This document shows, piece by piece, positions 6,600 through 12,289 of a stretch of 12,289 nt of DNA. The stretch spans positions 1 through 12,289 of the forward strand of contig WNEG01000050.1 in the NCBI GenBank assembly GCA_012910725.1, written 5' to 3'. Below the pieces are notes generated by a model. It worked only from the letters and a program-made list of their open reading frames with translations. It was not told the origin of the DNA and ran no database searches. The position numbers were made by a program, and so were the translations under genes. The stretch comes from Candidatus Ethanoperedens thermophilum. Lineage in GTDB: Archaea > Halobacteriota > Methanosarcinia > Methanosarcinales > EX4572-44. Each line of letters opens with the position of its first letter. Position 1 is the first letter of the stretch.

Positions 6600-6626
6600 T
6601 TGTCGAAGCAATCAAGTGCATATTTT

Positions 6627-7958
6627 CTATTGTTTTTGTTTTTTTCGTATCCTGTTTACCATCTGCTGCTTTTTGTAAATAGCTTTTGCTGCTGCATCAT
6701 CGATTCTGTTTTGCATCTGCTGGTAATTTCCTGGTGTGTGTTCTCCAAGTATCTTTTTTACCGGTGTGTAGGCTGATTCTCTAAAGCGTGGTGTGAAATC
6801 AGTGATTCCATCAGGTGTTATAAGTTCCGTACCACTTCCATCTGCAACTTCGCCGATGATGCGTGTCTGGATATTGTGCTTGCTAAGCAGTTGTACGATC
6901 TTTTCTGCTGCATAAGGCGGGGTTATTAAAAGAAGTGCATCAAGGCTTACGCCAAGATAGTCTATCTCAAGTTCATTCAGCATGCGTAACACTGACTGAT
7001 TCACAAGTGGAAGTATTTCATCTTCATAGAATGTGAGCTTGACCTTTGCAGTTCTGCTGATCTCATTTGCATCACCACGAACACCCCCATTAGTCACATC
7101 AGTCATCACATGAATCTGTGATATAAGGTCATGCTGCATTAACAATTCACAAGCTTCAATAAAAGTAATATTGAGGGTTTCCTCAACGATTTCATGCTTG
7201 CCATAATAGAGAGCTGCGGCTGAGATAGTCCCACCACCCGCACCCTCGCTCATGATTATTTTGTCCCCGGGTTCTGCCCTTATTCGACTTGTAAGCATAT
7301 TTGCTATTCCGACAGCACCAACACCACCACTCATCCGTTCTCCAATCACCACATCACCACCAATGCGAAGAGTGCTGCCGGTGATGAGCGGCACACCTGT
7401 CAAATCCGACACTGCTGTAATCCCAGCTATATGGTCAAATATCTTTCCAACATCACCATCATCTGCCACATGAATATCAGAAAGCAGAGCCAGGGGGCGA
7501 GCACCCATGACATATATATCGCGAAGAGCTGCCCGTGCCACATGAAAACCTGAAAGAAACGGGTAGTCACTCAGTCTTGAATGAATGCCATCGATATTGA
7601 CCACAATATATTCTCCTTTTCCCTGTACAACCCCGGAATCGTCGAGATGGCTTGAATCAACAACTGCTGTTGTTTTTCCAATAATCTCACTGATTTTTTC
7701 GTGTGTATAAAAATCTCCAAGTCCGCGAGAGCCAACTCCAAACTCGCCAAGTGTAATGCCTGAACGTATCGGCTCAAACACATCGCCTATTGGCTCAAGT
7801 GTAGCTTTTGCTTCAACAATTACTGCCTGGGACAGTTTTTCTGCATACTCTTTGGTGGTATTCTTTATCTCAAGAATGCGCTCTGCTATTGTGCCCGCCA
7901 GTACTGATTCGTCTTCGCCTCTTCTAAGTGCTCTTTTTGCATATCCTTCAAGATCCAT
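6627..7958 (-). CDS. PurM/SelD-like (AIR synthase-related) protein of unknown substrate
   Basis: A 443-residue member of the AIR synthase/selenophosphate synthetase/HypE/ThiL superfamily, close to the archaeal selenophosphate synthetase-related group (COG2144-like). A helical N-terminal extension (about 1-60) precedes the AIRS N-domain, which includes GEFGVGSRGLGDFY (71-84), SSHLDDSGVV (102-111, with the paired acidic metal/ATP residues), NIDGIH (121-126), and RDIYVMGARPLALLSDIHVADDGD (146-169). The AIRS C-domain starts near GDKIIMSEGAGGGT (231-244) and includes MTDVTNGGVRGDANEISR. A lysine/arginine-rich tail ends KKQQMVNRIRKKQKQ. It likely binds ATP and activates a carbonyl or thio group, but the substrate is unknown. 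No Cys or Sec is visible near the N-terminal glycine-rich loop, so it is not a standard selenophosphate synthetase. An in-frame TGA 7 bases upstream fixes the ATG at 7958 as the earliest start. Confidence 0.85.
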   Translation of the reverse strand: MDLEGYAKRALRRGEDESVLAGTIAERILEIKNTTKEYAEKLSQAVIVEAKATLEPIGDVFEPIRSGITLGEFGVGSRGLGDFYTHEKISEIIGKTTAVVDSSHLDDSGVVQGKGEYIVVNIDGIHSRLSDYPFLSGFHVARAALRDIYVMGARPLALLSDIHVADDGDVGKIFDHIAGITAVSDLTGVPLITGSTLRIGGDVVIGERMSGGVGAVGIANMLTSRIRAEPGDKIIMSEGAGGGTISAAALYYGKHEIVEETLNITFIEACELLMQHDLISQIHVMTDVTNGGVRGDANEISRTAKVKLTFYEDEILPLVNQSVLRMLNELEIDYLGVSLDALLLITPPYAAEKIVQLLSKHNIQTRIIGEVADGSGTELITPDGITDFTPRFRESAYTPVKKILGEHTPGNYQQMQNRIDDAAAKAIYKKQQMVNRIRKKQKQ

Positions 7959-8003
7959 GTTTACTCAAAAGATGTCAGTGGTTTCATGGTTCATCTGCTT
8001 TTC

Positions 8004-8017
8004 GTTTTAAAATATGC
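8004..8017 (-). promoter_or_regulatory. TATA-like element upstream of the PurM-like gene
   Basis: On the minus strand, CATATTTTAAAACG lies about 50 bases before ATG 7958, predicting a leader of roughly 25 bases. It lies outside the 27-bp-repeat-bounded cassette, so inserting the cassette would not have removed the promoter. Confidence 0.35.
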
Positions 8018-8066
8018 TGCCTGCTCAGAAATAGATCGATACTATTGAAACGCAAAAAATTTATTT

Positions 8067-8093
8067 AAGTTACTTACACCGCAATGAATTGCG
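8067..8093. repeat. Left copy of the 27-bp direct repeat
   Basis: The 27 bases from AAGTTACTTACACC to GAATTGCG are identical in sequence and orientation to 9288-9314. The right half is a palindrome, CGCAAT-GA-ATTGCG. No similarity extends beyond the 27 bases on either side. Confidence 0.95.
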
Positions 8094-8142
8094 GGGCATC
8101 ATGGGGGGTCGCGTACTTGTGATGGGAGCGAGCGCGGGAAGA

Positions 8143-8154
8143 TGTGGGGTGGGT
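8143..8154. repeat. Left arm of the inner 12-bp inverted repeat
   Basis: TGTGGGGTGGGT at 8143-8154 is the exact reverse complement of 9210-9221. Its G-rich composition raises the chance of a fortuitous match. Confidence 0.6.
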
Positions 8155-8178
8155 GTTGATGGGCATGTGTACACAATC

Positions 8179-9141
8179 TCATTTTTCAGTGGATGAATCA
8201 AGCAATAAGTTTTCTTCCAGTTGATTTTTATATTTAGCCAACTCCATCCGAACTTTCGCTTCCATATCCTTCCGCTTTACTTTGCCAAGATCCTGTAAAA
8301 TCGCTTTTTCATTGAGCACTAAGAATTCATCAAGCTTAGTTATCCATTCGGACATATACATTGGTACTCTTTCAATACTTCTCAGTTCGGCGAATGATAA
8401 AAACTGTTCAACCAACAGTTCCAATCTCTTTAACTCCATCTCCTCCAAATAATTCTTTGCTATCGTTGCATCATGTGCTGTGATTATCTCGCCTTTCCAG
8501 TTAGTCAGTCCTAAATTCAATTTATTTCCATTGACCCGCTCCGATATCAGTTCTGCTGCTGTATGTCCATGTATGGCATAATGGAATTTGTTCTGAACAG
8601 ATGCATAGAACATGTGTGCAAATTCGGTCTTTGAGTTGTAATCCATACTGGTTGCAAAAATATCTGTGACCTTTTGGTAAAAATTCTTTTCAGATAACCG
8701 TATTCGACGAACTCGTTCAATTAACTCGTTGAAATAATCTGTATAACCGTTTGCCAACCGTTCGTCATTCATTACGAAACCTTTGACTATATATTCTTTC
8801 AATCGTTGCGTTGCCCATATTCTAAACTGTATTCCCCTATGTGAGTTAACTCGATAACCAACCGATATGATCATATCGAGATTATAAAAGTCAATTTCAC
8901 GCGAGACTTGCCTACTGCCTTCGTTTTGAACTGTCAAGTATTCCTTGACAGTTGAATCTGGTGTTAATTCGTTCTCCTTGTAAATGTTTTGTATATGTAG
9001 GCTAATATTCTGTTTTGTTGTCTGAAACAACTCCGCCATCTGCTTCTGTGTAAGCCACACCGACTCATCTTGTAATATTACCTGAATTTCGGGGTTGCCA
9101 TTCTCTGTTTGATATAATATGAGTTGACCTTGTTCTAACAT
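8179..9141 (-). CDS. rhuM: RhuM-family (virulence RhuM) protein
   Basis: A 320-residue protein of the RhuM family (first named from a Salmonella pathogenicity island; biochemical role not established). The N-terminal part reads like a DNA-binding module: VWLTQKQMAELFQTTKQNISLHI (about residues 29-51) has helix-turn-helix character. Then come VSREIDFYNLDMIISVGYRVNS and RGIQFRIWATQRLKEYIVKGFVMNDERL, the family core. The C-terminal half is charged and helical, with HAMFYASVQNKFHYA-like and GLTNWKGEIITAHDA segments. The length is close to typical members (about 330). The ATG at 9141 is supported by GGTGA at 9145-9149, 3 bases upstream, and a TATA-like CTTAATATC near 9173-9181. RhuM genes are common in mobile and defence islands, in line with the direct repeats around this one. 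Function here is unknown. Confidence 0.9.
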   Translation of the reverse strand: MLEQGQLILYQTENGNPEIQVILQDESVWLTQKQMAELFQTTKQNISLHIQNIYKENELTPDSTVKEYLTVQNEGSRQVSREIDFYNLDMIISVGYRVNSHRGIQFRIWATQRLKEYIVKGFVMNDERLANGYTDYFNELIERVRRIRLSEKNFYQKVTDIFATSMDYNSKTEFAHMFYASVQNKFHYAIHGHTAAELISERVNGNKLNLGLTNWKGEIITAHDATIAKNYLEEMELKRLELLVEQFLSFAELRSIERVPMYMSEWITKLDEFLVLNEKAILQDLGKVKRKDMEAKVRMELAKYKNQLEENLLLDSSTEK

Positions 9142-9144
9142 AGT

Positions 9145-9181
9145 TCACCAGTTTATTGATGTTGTGATTGGATATTAAGCT
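9145..9181 (-). promoter_or_regulatory. TATA element and SD of rhuM
   Basis: On the minus strand, GCTTAATATCC (about 9171-9181) lies about 35 bases before the ATG, and GGTGA at 9145-9149 lies 3 bases before it. Both lie inside the cassette, so the gene carries its own expression signals. Confidence 0.45.
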
Positions 9182-9209
9182 TTAGTGAAATAAGTTTGTC
9201 CCGTGCCCG

Positions 9210-9221
9210 ACCCACCCCACA
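9210..9221. repeat. Right arm of the inner 12-bp inverted repeat
   Basis: ACCCACCCCACA at 9210-9221 is the reverse complement of 8143-8154, on the other side of rhuM. Confidence 0.6.
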
Positions 9222-9261
9222 AAACCCTTTCGATCATCCAGTTCACACCCGACCCCCATAT

Positions 9262-9278
9262 TCACGATGCCATCGTGA
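9262..9278. repeat. 7-bp palindrome with 3-base loop
   Basis: TCACGAT (9262-9268), loop GCC, ATCGTGA (9272-9278). It lies just inside the right 27-bp repeat; no counterpart is seen near the left copy. Confidence 0.7.
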
Positions 9279-9287
9279 CCAACTCCG

Positions 9288-9314
9288 AAGTTACTTACAC
9301 CGCAATGAATTGCG
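9288..9314. repeat. Right copy of the 27-bp direct repeat
   Basis: Identical to 8067-8093 and in the same orientation. It lies 31 bases downstream of the cbiB stop codon in the direction of cbiB transcription. Confidence 0.95.
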
Positions 9315-9344
9315 ATGCTTGCGATTCTCCATGCGCTCCTGATA

Positions 9345-10226
9345 CTATAAGAGCAGGATTGCAACTGCCACAATACTTACCACTGCTGCTTTCTTTATCA
9401 GTGTGATTGCCTGGGTGATGTGCTCTGGTTCTGGTGTGGCTGCTTCGTTGTTTAGAATGTATGTACCAGGTTTTTCAAGTGTGATACCAAGAGCACAGGC
9501 AGTTGCCGATATGGGCCAACCAGAGTTTGGTGAAGGTGTTTTTATGTGTTCCTTGAGAGCACATCTCAGTGTTGTTGCTGGATTATTGGATACCAGTGCT
9601 ATGATTAATGCTGATATACGTGCTGGAACGTAGTTGAGAAAATCGTCAACTCTGGCTGGAACGAAGCCAAGTTGTTGATATGGGGGCTTTTTGTATCCTA
9701 CCATCGAATCGAGTGTGTTGACAGCTTTATAGGCAAGAGCTCCCAGCAGTCCGAAAAGCACAAAGTAAAACATGGGTGTGAGGATGCTATCAACATAGTT
9801 TTCTGAGACTGACTCGATGACTGCTGACGTGGCTTTTGTTTCATCGAGGTAACTGGTATCCCTGCTTACAAGAGTGCGAAGTTCACTTCTCACTGTTTCA
9901 ATTTTCCCACATTTGAGCTGCTTTTCTATTTTTTTTGCAGAGCCAAAGAGCATATTAATAGAAAAGGTTGATTTTAGCAGATAGATGGAAGCGATAATTG
10001 CAAATATGTGATTTGTTCGGGTGAGAAGTATGCCTGCTATGGCGAAAGGTGTGATTGTTATAAGAGTCATTGCTGCTCCATAAAGTGCTCTATTGGTTTG
10101 TGGTGCATGCTTCTCAAGCAGATGTATGATTTTTCCCATCCATACTACGGGGTGTACTCTTGCTGGCGGTTCACCTATTATTATGTCGAGAGCCACTGCT
10201 CCAAGTAGTATTACCAGTAACACCAT
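9345..10226 (-). CDS. cbiB: Adenosylcobinamide-phosphate synthase
   Basis: A 293-residue polytopic inner-membrane enzyme of cobalamin synthesis (CbiB/CobD family) that attaches aminopropanol or its phosphate to adenosylcobyric acid. The motifs are all present: DIIIGEPPARVHPVVWMG (residues 14-31), ESVSENYVDSILTPMFY (138-154), NTLDSMVGYK (170-179), VDDFLNYVPARIS (193-205) and SPNSGWPISATACALGI (232-248). Hydrophobic stretches near 1-18, 50-90, 150-166, 205-215 and 280-293 fit 4-5 membrane segments. The ATG at 10226 is chosen over an in-frame ATG at 10259 because it gives the usual short hydrophobic N-terminus and lies 2 bases after the cobD stop; the longer form would overlap cobD by 31 bases. 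Translation is probably coupled to cobD, whose product supplies the aminopropanol phosphate. Confidence 0.95.
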   Translation of the reverse strand: MVLLVILLGAVALDIIIGEPPARVHPVVWMGKIIHLLEKHAPQTNRALYGAAMTLITITPFAIAGILLTRTNHIFAIIASIYLLKSTFSINMLFGSAKKIEKQLKCGKIETVRSELRTLVSRDTSYLDETKATSAVIESVSENYVDSILTPMFYFVLFGLLGALAYKAVNTLDSMVGYKKPPYQQLGFVPARVDDFLNYVPARISALIIALVSNNPATTLRCALKEHIKTPSPNSGWPISATACALGITLEKPGTYILNNEAATPEPEHITQAITLIKKAAVVSIVAVAILLL

Positions 10227-10228
10227 AT

Positions 10229-11683
10229 TCACAACAATGGCTCCATCACACGTTTCCATGTTTTTTTAACATCACTGCCTTTTAGCAGTTCATCAAGTAT
10301 CTTCGATGCTACCTCTGGTTTGTGTACAAGCTGGCAGTTCATGCAGCTCCATACTTTACTTCCACTTGCACGTTTAATGTATTCACCTCCTGTTCGTGTA
10401 TCTTCACATGGATAAAATGGGCAGAAACAGAAGGTACAATCCTGCCCTTCGAAGTGGCATGGATAGTATTCGCAGCTGATACGGCTGTTTGCAGTCTGTC
10501 CCTGCTTAATTACAACTTCAAGGGATTTTTTTCCAATTTTCTCACCCCATTCCATTGATATTTGCTCAATTGCTTGAATTAATGTAATATTTTCTTTGTG
10601 AGCACGCACTGCAAGACGAATATGGTTTTTAAGTTCAAAAGACGTGCAATCCCGAATTACAATACCTTTTAAAAGAAGTCTCTTTGCAAGTTCTGCTACA
10701 GTAAGTGGGAAATCGCTTGTATCTACAAGTATGAAATTTGTTCTGCTCGGCAGTGGTTTAAAACCACGGATGTGTGCAAGCTGTGCATGGAACCATTCCC
10801 GTTCTGCATTAATCACGTCTCTGGAATTGTAAAGAAACTTGCTGCCATGTTTCAGCAACCATTCTCCTACTGTATCGGCTATGCAGTTGAGGTTCCAGGT
10901 AAGCCTTGCAACATTCATATATTCTGCAAGCGTAATTGGTGCAACACCAAAACCAATTCTGAGCCCTGGTACTGCGAAAGATTTGGTAAGAGAACGAAGC
11001 ACAAATAGAAACTCACAGTCCAGTACATAAGTTGCTATGCTATATCCCGGGTCTGATAGCTCGATAAATGCTTCATCCACGAAGAGAAACACTTTCTTTC
11101 TCGCACACCTGTCAGCAAGAGTGAGGAGTTGTTCACGTTCTATCAGTGTGCCAGTTGGATTGTTCGGGTTGCACACAAACACCGCCCTGACACCTGAAAG
11201 CTGTCTATCGGCGATCGTAAGCATTTCTTCATACTTTCGATGAATAATATTTGCACCCATCAGTCTGCACTGATTCTCATATTCCCCGAATGTTGGAACC
11301 GGGATGACAACAGTATCTTTTGGTTTGATCACTGTTTCTGCAAACAGGCGTATCAACTCTGTTGAACCGTTGCCTGGTATGATATTTTCAGGAAACACGC
11401 CCACAAAATCGGCGGCAGTCGCTCGAAACTGCATATATTCGCTATCAGGATACTGGTTAATATATTTACAGGCTTTTGTGAGTGGTTCTGTTACATCTAT
11501 ATGCAGTAAGTTCTGGTTGCTGCTAAAATCAAGAAGTTCTGATTCTGGTATGCCTGTGCGATCTGAAGCTTCTTTGAGTCTTGCTCCATGAACACACGGT
11601 GTTAACCTAACAACCTCTTCACGAAGGTGGTTTGCATAATCATCACAAGTTTCTGTCACAGAAAATCTTAATGTGCTCTGCAC
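10229..11683 (-). CDS. cobD: L-threonine-O-3-phosphate decarboxylase with C-terminal cysteine-rich domain
   Basis: A 484-residue fusion. Residues about 30-380 are a PLP fold-type I aminotransferase-like enzyme of the CobD/CobC family, making (R)-1-aminopropan-2-ol phosphate for the corrinoid side arm. Motifs are LDFSSNQNLL (51-60), PGNGSTELI (103-111), CNPNNPTG (171-178), VDEAFIEL (202-209, PLP-contacting D203), SLTKSFAVPGLRIG (231-244, Schiff-base K234) and HIRLAVR (354-360, carboxylate-binding Arg). Residues about 400-465 form a small cysteine-rich domain with C404, C409, C416, C419, C421, C426, C447 and C450, probably a metal or iron-sulfur site, as in other archaeal CobD proteins (cysteine-rich small domain family). 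It starts at GTG 11683; the first 29 residues precede the usual VHG start, so a later GTG (11659) is possible. It overlaps none of the next gene and is likely co-transcribed with cbiB. Confidence 0.93.
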   Translation of the reverse strand: MQSTLRFSVTETCDDYANHLREEVVRLTPCVHGARLKEASDRTGIPESELLDFSSNQNLLHIDVTEPLTKACKYINQYPDSEYMQFRATAADFVGVFPENIIPGNGSTELIRLFAETVIKPKDTVVIPVPTFGEYENQCRLMGANIIHRKYEEMLTIADRQLSGVRAVFVCNPNNPTGTLIEREQLLTLADRCARKKVFLFVDEAFIELSDPGYSIATYVLDCEFLFVLRSLTKSFAVPGLRIGFGVAPITLAEYMNVARLTWNLNCIADTVGEWLLKHGSKFLYNSRDVINAEREWFHAQLAHIRGFKPLPSRTNFILVDTSDFPLTVAELAKRLLLKGIVIRDCTSFELKNHIRLAVRAHKENITLIQAIEQISMEWGEKIGKKSLEVVIKQGQTANSRISCEYYPCHFEGQDCTFCFCPFYPCEDTRTGGEYIKRASGSKVWSCMNCQLVHKPEVASKILDELLKGSDVKKTWKRVMEPLL

Positions 11684-11718
11684 ATATATAATTCATCTTT
11701 CGAGTACTGTATAAATCT
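11684..11718 (-). promoter_or_regulatory. Candidate TATA boxes of cobD
   Basis: Two TATA-like stretches are seen on the minus strand: AGATTTATACAG (about 11708-11719) would start transcription near 11688, just before GTG 11683. GAATTATATATG (about 11682-11693) would start it near 11663 and favour the internal GTG at 11659. The sequence does not decide between them. Confidence 0.35.
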
Positions 11719-11758
11719 TTGACCACAGATGGCTTTGTGTATAGTCGCGAATAATCAA

Positions 11759-11774
11759 CCGAAAGTTTTATATG
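11759..11774 (+). promoter_or_regulatory. BRE/TATA promoter of the IS607-type recombinase
   Basis: CCGAAAGTTTTATATG is a near-ideal archaeal BRE plus TATA element. The TATA centre at about 11769 puts the transcription start near 11795, i.e. a leaderless mRNA starting at ATG 11799. It is divergent from the cobD promoter, only about 50 bases away. Confidence 0.6.
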
Positions 11775-11798
11775 TCACCAAAATATATCATCAATTGC

Positions 11799-12289
11799 AT
11801 GAAAGCAGGCGAAGCAATGCGGGTGCTCAGGATATCGCGGAGCACATTACACAGATATGCCAGCGAGGGGTTGATTACACGGCATAAAATAGGCAAATCA
11901 TACGATTACTCAGATGATGATGTCTATAACCTGATAAACAAAGACGTACCTCGTAAAACTTTTATTTATGCCAGAGTTTCAACCTCTAAACAGAAAAAAG
12001 ACCTTGAGAATCAAATATACATGCTCAAACTATGGGCTTTTAATTCAGGTCACCAGATCAATGGCATTTATTCGGATGTTGCATCGGGAATATCTTTTGA
12101 GAAGAGAAAAGAATTTTTCGAGATGATGGATGAGATTATAAATCATAAAGTTGCAAATGTAATCATTGCGTACAAAGATCGATTAAGCAGAGTAGGGTTT
12201 GAGTTGTTTTACTACATGTTTAAGCAATTTGGAACTGAAATAATTATCGTGTCAGAAGTCGGCAGCAAAAAACTCGATTCTGAAGAGGT
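11799..12289 (+). CDS. tnpA: IS607-type serine recombinase (TnpA), 3' end outside window
   Basis: 163 codons are open to the window edge. An N-terminal MerR-like helix-turn-helix (MKAGEAMRVLRISRSTLHRY, residues 1-20, then ASEGLITRHKIGKSYDYS) precedes a serine-recombinase catalytic domain. The latter shows YARVSTSKQ (58-66, nucleophile S61), KDLENQI (67-73), YSDVASGISFEKRKEF and AYKDRLSRVGFELF, the arginine-rich active-site stretch. This order (MerR HTH before the resolvase domain) is diagnostic of IS607-family TnpA, which moves the element without terminal inverted repeats and is often followed by tnpB. An in-frame ATG at 11772 would add 9 residues, but it lies inside the TATA box, so 11799 is preferred. 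The catalytic motifs seen are intact. No element end could be mapped in the 115 bases upstream. Confidence 0.93.
   Translation, partial: MKAGEAMRVLRISRSTLHRYASEGLITRHKIGKSYDYSDDDVYNLINKDVPRKTFIYARVSTSKQKKDLENQIYMLKLWAFNSGHQINGIYSDVASGISFEKRKEFFEMMDEIINHKVANVIIAYKDRLSRVGFELFYYMFKQFGTEIIIVSEVGSKKLDSEE

Larger units (their letters stand above)
8067..9314. mobile_element. RhuM cassette bounded by 27-bp direct repeats
   Basis: Two perfect 27-bp direct repeats, 1221 bases apart, enclose a single RhuM-family gene with its own SD and TATA box. Inside them a 12-bp inverted repeat (8143-8154 and 9210-9221) also brackets the gene. The arrangement lies between cbiB and the PurM-like gene, which would otherwise be about 165 bases apart. 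No integrase or transposase lies inside, so the unit would have to be moved in trans, or the repeats could be a dispersed intergenic palindrome that allowed insertion by homologous recombination. The idea of mobility is inferred from the repeats. Confidence 0.5.

Noticed and set aside
8067..8093. tRNA or tRNA fragment as attachment site in the 27-bp repeat
   Set aside because: The repeat does not match a tRNA 3' end (no T-loop motif), and no tRNA lies next to either copy.
10227..10259. Longer cbiB start at 10259
   Set aside because: It would overlap cobD by 31 bases and add a non-hydrophobic N-terminus; ATG 10226 gives the usual start.
11684..11798. Terminal inverted repeat of the IS607-type element
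   Set aside because: IS607 elements do not have terminal inverted repeats, and no convincing pair was seen; the element end cannot be placed from this window.

Overview
The window comes from a euryarchaeon with a Wood-Ljungdahl / acetyl-CoA decarbonylase-synthase (ACDS) pathway, most likely a methanogen or anaerobic methane/alkane oxidiser of the Methanosarcinales/ANME/Syntrophoarchaeia neighbourhood. The evidence is archaeal CdhD and CdhE in the usual order behind a CooC-type ATPase, archaeal NikR, a selenophosphate-synthetase-related protein, a CobD carrying a cysteine-rich tail as in methanogens, BRE/TATA-type promoters lying about 25-30 bases before start codons, and SD motifs of the GGTGAT type. 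Assignment below class level is not supported by what I can see.

Layout. 1-3401 (+): 3' part of an ACDS operon: a triple 8-base repeat, cooC-like nickel ATPase, cdhD, cdhE. 3402-3523: convergent gap with a strong 17-bp hairpin and an orphan Shine-Dalgarno/ATG. 3524-3967 (-): stand-alone flavodoxin with a near-leaderless promoter. 3968-4363: gap holding a possible 46-residue cysteine-rich small gene (-). 4364-5791 (-): aspartate kinase with two ACT domains. 5853-6269 (-): NikR with all four nickel ligands. 6279-6626: a repeat-dense gap with two perfect 85-bp tandem units, a degenerate third unit and several short hairpins. 6627-7958 (-): PurM/SelD-like protein of unknown substrate. 8067-9314: a 1.2-kb cassette holding a RhuM-family gene between two perfect 27-bp direct repeats. 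9345-11683 (-): cobD-cbiB, overlapping or tightly coupled corrinoid genes. 11799 to the window end (+): 5' part of an IS607-type serine recombinase, cut by the window edge.

How the genes fit. A metal theme links the host genes. CdhD/CdhE form the corrinoid iron-sulfur protein of ACDS, whose partner subunits contain nickel clusters. The CooC-like ATPase probably loads nickel, NikR senses nickel, and CobD plus CbiB make the aminopropanol-phosphate arm and attach it to the corrinoid ring, which CdhD/CdhE need as cofactor. Aspartate kinase, the flavodoxin and the PurM-like protein are housekeeping or unassigned. The accessory parts are the RhuM cassette and the IS607 recombinase, flanking the corrinoid pair.

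The best candidates for something undescribed are the direct-repeat-bounded RhuM cassette, the palindromic repeat tract upstream of nikR (which contains dyads with NikR-like 22-bp spacing), and the small cysteine-rich ORF. I found no CRISPR array, rRNA or tRNA.
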